NCBI GenBank assembly: GCA_030608745.1
Contig: JAUWDQ010000079.1
Location: 1-10,703 of the forward strand
Length of the DNA: 10,703 bases
Direction of reading: 5' to 3'
From: Pseudomonadota bacterium
GTDB lineage: Bacteria > Desulfobacterota > BSN033 > WVXP01 > G020346125
The notes under the pieces are model-generated. The model was given only the letters and a program-made list of their open reading frames with translations, had not been told where the DNA came from and searched no databases. The position numbers and the translations under genes were made by a program. The number at the start of each line of letters is the position of its first letter. Within the stretch, counting starts at the first letter, position 1. Below are positions 1 through 5,791 of the stretch, one piece after another.

Positions 1-153
1 GTCCTGGTGAATGCCGCAGAGGGAGACATAGATGAGGCGTTTGCTTTCTCCGGGGAAAACGCTTACAGGTGCAACGAGATCGTTCCGGTCAAACAGCTCA
101 TTGATCAATTGGCCGAAGAGACTGCCTACTACCTCAGGAAAGACGTGGAGTGA
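1..153 (+). CDS. Nitronate monooxygenase / FabK-like FMN oxidoreductase, C-terminal end (partial)
   Basis: Frame 1 is open from the first base to a TGA at 151-153 and encodes the last 50 residues of a protein whose start lies outside the window. The segment with GENAYR, NEIVPVKQLID and QLAEE looks like the tail of the nitronate monooxygenase (2-nitropropane dioxygenase)/FabK family. These are TIM-barrel FMN enzymes that oxidise nitronates or act as enoyl-ACP reductases. No catalytic residue is inside the window, so the substrate cannot be judged. The stop is 2 nt before the start of a ketoacyl synthase remnant, the spacing of an operon. A flavoenzyme of this family beside a ketoacyl synthase suggests an original fatty-acid or polyketide-type biosynthetic unit. 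The family call rests on a short tail only. Confidence 0.6.
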   Translation, partial: VLVNAAEGDIDEAFAFSGENAYRCNEIVPVKQLIDQLAEETAYYLRKDVE

Positions 154-155
154 CA

Positions 156-619
156 ATGCCAGACGAGAAAGGGATCGTTGTTACCGGTATCGGGGTCTTC
201 ACTTCCATCGGGTGCAACAGGGCTGATTTCTGGAACGCTCTCACATCGGGATAATCCGATATTCAGCGCATTCGGGCATTCGACCCGGATGGGCACCTGA
301 GCCAGATCGCCTCTGAAATTATCCCATTCAACCCTGAAGACTTTATCTCCCGCAAGCAGGCCCGCAAGACGGCCAGGGTCTCGCAGCTTGTCTCATGTGC
401 TGCAATTGAAGCGGTGAAGGATGCCGGACTTGACCTCGAAAGCGAGAACCTGGCGAGGATCAGGTGTGTCATCGGGTCGGCAGCCGGGGATTACGCCAAC
501 ATCGAAGAGCAGCACCTCAGATTCCAGCAGAAAGGGCCGGGCTCTGTCAATCCTCTGTCGATCCCTCGGATCATCCCTAATATGCAGCATGCAACGCAGC
601 GATCATCCTGGGGGTTCAA
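156..619 (+). pseudogene. Beta-ketoacyl-ACP synthase (KAS II/FabF-like), broken and truncated
   Basis: ATG at 156 starts a product with the KAS N-terminal signature VVTGIGVFTSIG, then FWNAL. Reading through the damage gives RAFDPDG, SRKQARKTARVSQ, CAAIEAVKDAGLDL, IGSAAGDY and IPRIIPNM, all in KAS order. Three lesions are visible. (1) TAA at 252-254 replaces the codon after TSG. (2) About one base is missing near 585-586: directly after NM the frame must shift so that positions 587-619 read ACNAAIILGVQ, as the family pattern NMPA.NAAI.LG requires. (3) Homology ends near 619, about 155 residues into a protein usually near 410, just before where the catalytic Cys is expected (Cys163 in E. coli FabF); both catalytic His are also gone. 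No active enzyme can be made. It followed the flavoenzyme gene as an operon partner. A mobile-element insertion or a deletion could have removed the 3' part, but no element is identifiable. Confidence 0.82.
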
Positions 620-655
620 GTGATAAGTGATAAGAACTCGCTTTTTGATAGGGGA

Positions 656-684
656 AATATAGGAGTAATGGGGTTGTGTGTCAA
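656..684 (-). promoter_or_regulatory. Near-consensus sigma70 promoter reading into the KAS remnant
   Basis: On the minus strand TTGACA (684 to 679) is followed by exactly 17 nt and then TATATT (661 to 656). That is a perfect -35 box, optimal spacing and 5 of 6 matches at -10. Transcription would start near 649 and run leftward, antisense to the broken ketoacyl synthase, where no convincing minus-strand gene exists. It could be an outward promoter left by a mobile element, or a chance match in AT-rich DNA. Confidence 0.45.
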
Positions 685-775
685 GAAAAATAAGTCACAA
701 TATATGGGGGTCTTGGGTTATCCGGCAAATCAATACAAGATTAGAATCGCAAATAAATAGAATGGCCTCCGTCTC

Positions 776-819
776 AGGGCCCGTTAAAGGCCGGGCAACC
801 CTAAGGTCTATTAGACACC
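776..819 (+). other. Structured GC-rich block, SAM-I-riboswitch-core-like
   Basis: AGGG (776-779) can pair with CCCT (799-802) and CCCG (780-783) with CGGG (792-795), leaving an 8-nt loop and a CAA bulge. A second stem, GTCT/AGAC, follows at 806-816 with loop ATT, and CCAG at 818-821 could pair with CTGG at 862-865. The strings GGCCCG, UUAAA, GGGCAACC and then AAGGU appear in the same order as in the conserved core of SAM-I riboswitches (GGCCC, UGAA, CCCGGCAACC, AAGGUGC). The AUCAAGAG-type upstream motif and closing stem are not visible, and no plus-strand gene lies downstream. It is a resemblance rather than an identification; a decayed riboswitch or an unrelated hairpin is equally possible. 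Confidence 0.25.
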
Positions 820-896
820 AGTGGGTAATTGGTTAACACCGTTGTCCGTTAGCGTAATTTGCTGGAGAAGTAGGATACCCATTGAGGGTGAGCTTC

Positions 897-1952
897 TCAA
901 GCTTTTTTACCCGACTCAGTTAGGATCTGCGGCGGCCCCTTGAACTGGAGCGTCCGGATGGGGAATGGAATCTCAATGCCCTCCTGGTTATACCGTTTAT
1001 GGAGCCTTTTGATGAACTCGTGAGTCACCAGGTATCTATCTACATACTCCTGCACTCGCAGGATTACGGTGAAGTTGATGCTGAAGTCATCGAAGGTGTG
1101 ATAGCGAATGAAAGGCTCAAATTCCTTCACCCCTCCCGGCGTATCCCGCAAGACCTCCCCTGCTACCTCCACCGTCACCCTCTCCACATGGTCCAGATCG
1201 CTGTCATAGCCGACCCCCACCTGAACGCGGGCGGCCATCTCCTTCTGAGGACGGTAGTAGTTGATGATCTGGCTGTTCACCACCCTGGAATTGGGGATGA
1301 TGATTGTGTTGTTGGGAAGCATCCGGATACGCGTATTCCGCCACCCTATTTGACTGACGTATCCCTCCTCCCCCGATTCCAGCTTGACATAATTCCCCAC
1401 AGAAATGGGCCTGGCACCAAAGATATGAAGACCCGCAAAGAAGTTGGCAAGGGTATCCTGGAGCGCCAGAGCTATTACCAATCCTCCAATGCCCATGGAA
1501 GCCAGAAAAGGGGTGATGGTTATGTTCAATCGGTCCAGGATAATCAGGGCGGCCAAGCCCAAAATAACAATTCGGATGAGGGACTTCAGGGCTCCGGCGG
1601 ATGTGGCGATGAAGTGGACCTTCTTGCTATACCAGCTCATTCCCTCGATAAAGAGCTTGTCCAGGAAGAGGTAGCCTGCGAGAATAAGGAGAATAGTCAA
1701 GAGAGCCGTGCCGTATTTGGCCACTTTGGGTGAAAGAGGGACAGCATCGAAAAACACCCTTAAGCCTATGCTCACCAGGAAAAGGATCAATGGAAATTCC
1801 AGGGCGTTCACCAAGAAATCATCTAGGGCTATCTTGGACTTCTGGGCCTTTGCCCTGAGGTACTTCATGGCTATGGGAATCACGGAGAAAACCAGCCCAA
1901 GCCAAATGATCAGGCCCCCGGATGGGACACCCCAGGTTTTGAGAAATTCCAT
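897..1952 (-). CDS. MscS-family small-conductance mechanosensitive channel
   Basis: The product is a 351-residue inner-membrane channel of the MscS family, which opens under membrane tension to release solutes during osmotic downshock. Hydrophobic segments lie near residues 11-30, 51-69, 80-100 and 122-141. A pore-lining helix rich in Gly and Ala follows (about 148-178, with ASMGIGGLVIALALQD). The cytoplasmic beta domain begins with ARPISVGNYV (180-189) and continues with GYVSQIGWRNTRIR and IIIPNS (218-222). The C-terminal alpha/beta domain ends with the family string GIEIPFPIRT (325-334). It has about two more N-terminal helices than E. coli MscS (286 residues). AGGAGG on the minus strand (1966-1961) lies 8 nt before the ATG and supports the start. 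It follows the dehydrogenase/hydratase gene on the same strand after 160 bp, so cotranscription is possible but not shown. The stop codon falls in a small AGCTT/AAGCT hairpin without a U-run. Confidence 0.93.
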   Translation of the reverse strand: MEFLKTWGVPSGGLIIWLGLVFSVIPIAMKYLRAKAQKSKIALDDFLVNALEFPLILFLVSIGLRVFFDAVPLSPKVAKYGTALLTILLILAGYLFLDKLFIEGMSWYSKKVHFIATSAGALKSLIRIVILGLAALIILDRLNITITPFLASMGIGGLVIALALQDTLANFFAGLHIFGARPISVGNYVKLESGEEGYVSQIGWRNTRIRMLPNNTIIIPNSRVVNSQIINYYRPQKEMAARVQVGVGYDSDLDHVERVTVEVAGEVLRDTPGGVKEFEPFIRYHTFDDFSINFTVILRVQEYVDRYLVTHEFIKRLHKRYNQEGIEIPFPIRTLQFKGPPQILTESGKKA

Positions 1953-2112
1953 GGTTCTTTCCTCCTATCAGCCTTCTATCTCCCCGCGATGACACAGCTG
2001 AGAAAAATATTGCAAGGAACGAGATTGAGGGATATCCTCCCTTGCCCTTCGCCCCTCGGAATCGCCGGCATCCTCACCGGGAGAAAGGGAACCGGATCCC
2101 CCCCCTGTCCCA

Positions 2113-4131
2113 CTACTTCCTAAACGCCGGACTCCTCTTTTCCAGAAAGGCTGCAATGCCCTCCTTGGCCGCTTCGGTGCACGCAACCTGGCCAAAGGCC
2201 TTGTAACCCACCTCCAGGGCCTCTGCGAATGTGGGGGTACGGGCGGCGTCCTGGATGGCCTTGGAGATGATTTCGACCACCTCCGTGCTGAGGGGAAGTT
2301 TCCCGGCCACGGGCCTCTCCACAAACTCCATCTCGGCGATCTCTACGGGGCCATCGGGAATGTGTTCCACCTTCCCCACGAGGTTCTTCACTTCCTGGAC
2401 AGCGGAGGTGATGAGTTCGGCATAGTCGTTAGCAAGGTGACTAATAATGCCTATTTCCAACGCCTCTTCCGCGGATAATCGCTTCCCGAACCGTATCATG
2501 TCGTGAAAGACCTTGGAAGAAGCGGGCCATCTCCTATAGGGAACAACCATACCACCGATTCCGGGCAAAATCCCCAGGGTAACCTCGGGAAATTGAAAAT
2601 AGGCACCCTGGGTAGCCACAAGTCGGTGACAGCGCATAGCCAGCTCCGCTCCGCCCCCCAAGGCCATACCATTAACGGCTGCCACGACGGGTTTTTCCGT
2701 CTCATCGATGAAACGCAGCAATTTGGAGCAATCCCTCGAATACTGAATCGATGCCTCTGCATCGCCCAATAATTGGGGGAACTTTCCGACCTCTGCCCCT
2801 GCGCAGAAGGCCCTTTCCCCATAGCCCGTGATGACGAATCCCATCACCGTGGGGTCATCCTCACCATCCTTTAATACCTCCCAGATCTCGTCGTTGACCT
2901 CGTCATTGAGTGCGTTCATAAATTGGGACCGGCGGATGGTGATGATCTTTACCCCATTCATCTGATCGACCAAGAGGTGCCTCTTGAAGTCCTGATATGC
3001 CGATATCTCGCCTTTGGGTCCAGGCATTCCCGGACGATCCTTCTGAAATTGCTCGATGATCCGTCTCGTCTCACCTTCCCCCAGATCCCTCATGATGTCG
3101 AAGGGACCCTTTCGGAAGCCCAGGGCAATCTGACAGCCCAGGTTGAGGTCTTGGAGGGTCCCAATTCCCCGGTTGATAATATCGAAGCATTGGGAGAAGA
3201 GGACCCCAAGGAGCCTGTCCCTTACCCGCCCCCTCATGTCATCGGGGACTGCCACCCCGCTCCCAGGCGAGGGGACTGCCCAACCCTCCACCGAGTGAAA
3301 GATCTTTGCAGGCCTATAGTGCTGGCCCTCTTCCATCTGCAGGGTGTTGGTCTCGACGATGATGGGATTTCCCCTGGCCAGATTCAAAACATAGAAGGGA
3401 CCGGCGTAGACGAACTCCTCGGCCACCTTATCGATTTGTGATGCGGTGGCGGTATCCAAAAGCATCGCCGCATCATTACACCAGTTATCGAAGACCCTGT
3501 CCAGGATGAAACAGATCTCACTCTTGGAGATGATGGGGGTCTTTCCGGTGCGACAGAACATCCAGGCCAGATAGTCCACAACCTTCCGGTCAACCTTCTC
3601 CCAGGTTATCACCTCCACCGCGGGGTTCCTCCAGGCAGGGGCAAAGAAGTGGATAATTGTGGCCCTTTCGGGCCGCTTTACCCCTGAAAAGATCCGTTCC
3701 GCCGGAATGGAGCTGGTATTGGAGGTAATAGTAGTTTCTGGGCTCACGATTTCCTCAACCTGGGCGAAGATCTTCCTCTTGATTTCCAGGTTCTCGGTGG
3801 CAGCCTCGATAACCAGGTCTGCCCCCTTGATTTCCCCATAGTCCATGGTGTAATGGATGTTGGTCCCCACTGCCCTCGATTTCTCCTCGGTCATCTTCTT
3901 TTTTTCGATCGCCTTTTGAATGTATCCCTCTATCCTCTTTTGGGCATTTTCAAGGGGCTTCTCGATGATATCAACCAGGTAGAGCTTAATATCGGGTAGC
4001 GAACTCTTGAGGTAATACCCGATGTCAGGCCCAATGGTGCCAGCCCCAACCATGGCCACCACCTTCGGCAACGGTCTCTCGGGTTTCGCGATAAGGGGAT
4101 TGTAGTAGTTGGGGTAAAGGTCAGATACCAT
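2113..4131 (-). CDS. 3-hydroxyacyl-CoA dehydrogenase / enoyl-CoA hydratase fusion (dehydrogenase first)
   Basis: This 672-residue cytosolic enzyme should hydrate an enoyl-CoA and oxidise the 3-hydroxyacyl-CoA with NAD. The N-terminal NAD domain has GAGTIG at 29-34, VIEAATEN and SNTSS at 137-141. Two C-terminal dehydrogenase-type helical segments follow (about 205-275 and 302-355, the second with GFRKGPFDIMRDLG). The crotonase domain (about 385-560) shows AFCAGAE (441-447), NGMALGGGAELA (487-498, Glu496) and FPEVTLGILPGIGG (514-527, Glu516), so both hydratase glutamates are present. The order is the reverse of FadB/FadJ and matches the archaeal-type fusions such as crotonyl-CoA hydratase/3-hydroxybutyryl-CoA dehydrogenase. 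In the dehydrogenase half His161 and Glu173 are kept, but the usual HFFNP is HFFAP and the usual GFIVNR is CFILDR (Asp211 for the catalytic-site Asn). AAGGAGG (4146-4140) sits 8 nt before the ATG. Pathway (beta-oxidation or a specific acid) is not determined. Confidence 0.92.
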   Translation of the reverse strand: MVSDLYPNYYNPLIAKPERPLPKVVAMVGAGTIGPDIGYYLKSSLPDIKLYLVDIIEKPLENAQKRIEGYIQKAIEKKKMTEEKSRAVGTNIHYTMDYGEIKGADLVIEAATENLEIKRKIFAQVEEIVSPETTITSNTSSIPAERIFSGVKRPERATIIHFFAPAWRNPAVEVITWEKVDRKVVDYLAWMFCRTGKTPIISKSEICFILDRVFDNWCNDAAMLLDTATASQIDKVAEEFVYAGPFYVLNLARGNPIIVETNTLQMEEGQHYRPAKIFHSVEGWAVPSPGSGVAVPDDMRGRVRDRLLGVLFSQCFDIINRGIGTLQDLNLGCQIALGFRKGPFDIMRDLGEGETRRIIEQFQKDRPGMPGPKGEISAYQDFKRHLLVDQMNGVKIITIRRSQFMNALNDEVNDEIWEVLKDGEDDPTVMGFVITGYGERAFCAGAEVGKFPQLLGDAEASIQYSRDCSKLLRFIDETEKPVVAAVNGMALGGGAELAMRCHRLVATQGAYFQFPEVTLGILPGIGGMVVPYRRWPASSKVFHDMIRFGKRLSAEEALEIGIISHLANDYAELITSAVQEVKNLVGKVEHIPDGPVEIAEMEFVERPVAGKLPLSTEVVEIISKAIQDAARTPTFAEALEVGYKAFGQVACTEAAKEGIAAFLEKRSPAFRK

Positions 4132-4203
4132 ATCCCATTCCTCCTTCGCGTTGATGGGAAATAACGAAAAGGCCTCTGCTAGGGCTATCTCACTCGGTAT
4201 CCC

Positions 4204-4232
4204 AATCTATCGTATTGAACTCATTGAGTCAA
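4204..4232 (-). promoter_or_regulatory. Promoter with overlapping operator-like inverted repeat, upstream of the dehydrogenase/hydratase gene
   Basis: On the minus strand TTGACT (4232 to 4227) is followed by 17 nt and TAGATT (4209 to 4204), matching 5/6 and 4/6 of the sigma70 consensus. Transcription would start near 4197, about 66 nt before the ATG at 4131. The -35 box and spacer lie in an imperfect inverted repeat at 4215-4232, TTGA-A-CTCA-T-TGAG-TCAA, two 8-base arms with one extra base. A dimeric repressor of TetR, GntR or MarR type, as often controls acyl-CoA metabolism, could bind there and block RNA polymerase. No regulator gene lies in the window. The element gives the fusion gene its own promoter despite the upstream MFS gene on the same strand. 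Confidence 0.45.
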
Positions 4233-4292
4233 CAATTTGCAGCCTCTGCCCTCCCCTCGGTTTTTGGTATCAGTCCTCTTTGCAGAAAATCG

Positions 4293-5627
4293 TTAAGCCG
4301 AGGAAGGGGAGCCTTTGTATTGCCGATTGGAACTGGGGAAAGTCTCTTTCATGAACAAAATGGCAATGAAGGCGATGATTGTGGCGATTAAGCATGCGAA
4401 AAATGCCCAACTATAGGCGGAAGCCGGGTAAACCCCACCTACTTTCCCTACCTTGTCCAGAATCGCTCCCATCAAGGGTTGAAAAACCGCCCCGCCAAAG
4501 AAGGGGAAAAGGTTGACGGTACCAGTAGATGTCCCGGCGATGGAAGTCGGGAAAAGCTCTTTGGTCGCCGTGAAGGCGATGACGACGATACTGCCGGAAA
4601 AAACTCCTATGAGAAAGCAGATGAAGGCAAGAATCGTGGTGTTCAGTCGGGCGGTAAAGAGTGCCAGGGGGATCCAGACCAAGATGAGGATAATCGCACT
4701 GCCAATGAGAACGGGTTTTCGCCCCTGAAGGACTCGATCGGATATGAAACTCAGAAGGGGGCTCCCGATGATCAATCCCACGGCGATCATCATGAGGATA
4801 TTGGCCGTTTCGGCTTTGTTCAAACCGTAAACCTCCATCATGAAGGGACCGCCCCAGAGACCTCCGAAGCCGAAAAGGGTCCCGTCGCTGAAGAAGAACC
4901 AGACGGCGAGGGGCCAGAAGTACCGTTGGTAAAGAACGATCCTCATTCCCTCCAAAAGCCCGACCTGGCTCTCCCCCGGAACGGTTTTGGATTTCGCGGA
5001 ATCCATTTCCGTTAGAGATGGTAACCCCATGTCCTGAGGGCGGTCACGGATGATGAACCAGGAAAGGATGGCCAGAAGCAACGTCCCTGTTCCAATGATT
5101 ATGAATCCCTTTCTCCAGCCCACCCAGAGGGTAAGCAGTGCAAGGGGTGTTGAGGCGAAGAGCCAGCCAAGCCCCCCAATAAGCATCAGGATAGCCGTCA
5201 CCATAGCGAACTCCCTGGCGAAAAACCATTCGGCAAAGATTTTCATCGCTGGGATGAAGATGACGGCGACCCCAAGGCCCACCAAAATCCGTGCAAAAAT
5301 GGCCAGCGACAGGGTGGGTGCAAGGCCGAAGAGCACCGCTCCGAGGGAGGCGACCAAGGTGAACAGCGCCACTGCTTTCCTGGGTCCAAGGGAATCCGAC
5401 AGCAGCCCCGCGGGAAGTTGCATGATGGCATAGGGATAAAAGTATGCAGAGGCTAACACCCCCAGGAGGGCACCACTAACATGAAATGCTTCGGTTAGCT
5501 CAGATGCAACTACCGCTGGTGAGACGCGATGGAAATATACCAAGACATAGCCGACGGCAAGGACAATGAAGATGAACCAGCGGTACCTGAGGAATTTTTT
5601 GTGACCATTTTTTGTCTTCATCCCCAT
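4293..5627 (-). CDS. Major facilitator superfamily transporter
   Basis: The product is a 444-residue inner-membrane permease with about 12 hydrophobic helices in two six-helix halves. The second half begins near residue 237 after a charged central loop (about 194-230). The MFS signature between helices 2 and 3 is clear, GLLSDSLGPRK at 74-84, and a second-half counterpart, SFISDRVLQGRK, lies at 293-304. The first helix region carries YFHRVSPAVV. The closest general type is the sugar-phosphate/organic-anion permease-like MFS group, but the substrate cannot be read from sequence. Two starts are possible: the ATG at 5627 leaves only 2 nt after AAGGTG, whereas the third codon, ATG at 5621, has AGGTG at a normal 8-nt distance, so the protein may be 442 residues. 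It lies 161 bp upstream of the fusion enzyme on the same strand and diverges from priA. A role in taking up the acid used by that enzyme is a guess from adjacency. Confidence 0.92.
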   Translation of the reverse strand: MGMKTKNGHKKFLRYRWFIFIVLAVGYVLVYFHRVSPAVVASELTEAFHVSGALLGVLASAYFYPYAIMQLPAGLLSDSLGPRKAVALFTLVASLGAVLFGLAPTLSLAIFARILVGLGVAVIFIPAMKIFAEWFFAREFAMVTAILMLIGGLGWLFASTPLALLTLWVGWRKGFIIIGTGTLLLAILSWFIIRDRPQDMGLPSLTEMDSAKSKTVPGESQVGLLEGMRIVLYQRYFWPLAVWFFFSDGTLFGFGGLWGGPFMMEVYGLNKAETANILMMIAVGLIIGSPLLSFISDRVLQGRKPVLIGSAIILILVWIPLALFTARLNTTILAFICFLIGVFSGSIVVIAFTATKELFPTSIAGTSTGTVNLFPFFGGAVFQPLMGAILDKVGKVGGVYPASAYSWAFFACLIATIIAFIAILFMKETFPSSNRQYKGSPSSA

Positions 5628-5732
5628 TTCACCTTTTTATAAAGATGCTTCTGTTCGAGGGAATAGAAACAATATTCTGTGGAAGTACCGAGGAAAGGGA
5701 GATTAGAAGAAAAGTGCACTTTTTCGGGCGCG

Positions 5733-5759
5733 TTGTCAAACCCTTTTCGTCTTTGACAA
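5733..5759. promoter_or_regulatory. Divergent promoter region with perfect 8-bp inverted repeat between MFS gene and priA
   Basis: TTGTCAAA (5733-5740) and TTTGACAA (5752-5759) form a perfect inverted repeat with an 11-nt gap. Each arm contains TTGACA in the outward direction: minus strand 5739 to 5734 toward the MFS gene and plus strand 5753-5758 toward priA. At 17 nt the plus side has TAGCTT (5776-5781) and the minus side CACTTT (5716 to 5711), both weak -10 boxes. The plus start would fall only a few bases before the priA ATG at 5792. Two back-to-back promoters or a shared operator are both possible. Confidence 0.35.
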
Positions 5760-5791
5760 AGGCAGGGGTTGATGTTAGCTTTCCTTTTAGA

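Larger units (their letters stand above)
620..896. other. Gene-free stretch between KAS remnant and MscS gene
   Basis: No recognisable protein is encoded here. The restored KAS frame stays open to a TAG near 758-760, but its product no longer resembles a ketoacyl synthase. The stretch is richer in A+T than its neighbours up to about 760. It starts with a tandem GTGATAA (620-633), contains a minus-strand promoter (656-684) and then a GC-rich block able to form several stems (776-819). It may be the scar of an inserted element that removed the 3' end of the KAS gene. I see no transposase fragment or clear terminal repeat to prove that. Confidence 0.5.

Noticed and set aside
252..254. In-frame TAA in the ketoacyl synthase as possible stop-codon recoding
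   Set aside because: The same gene also has a frameshift and lacks its catalytic region, so decay explains the stop; TAA is also not a known selenocysteine or pyrrolysine codon.
620..633. Tandem GTGATAA as a target-site duplication
   Set aside because: The copies are adjacent rather than flanking an element, and no second end with the same sequence was found.
999..1733. 244-residue open frame on the plus strand
   Set aside because: It lies wholly opposite the clear MscS gene and its translation has no family pattern; it is an antisense shadow.
2923..3441. 172-residue plus-strand open frame
   Set aside because: Antisense to the dehydrogenase/hydratase gene, low-complexity translation, no ribosome-binding site.
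4479..5015. 178-residue plus-strand open frame
   Set aside because: Antisense to the MFS gene; its charged translation is a by-product of hydrophobic codons on the other strand.
5612..5791. 60-residue N-terminal extension of PriA from the ATG at 5612
   Set aside because: It would overlap the divergent MFS start and hold both candidate promoters; PriA similarity begins only after the ATG at 5792.
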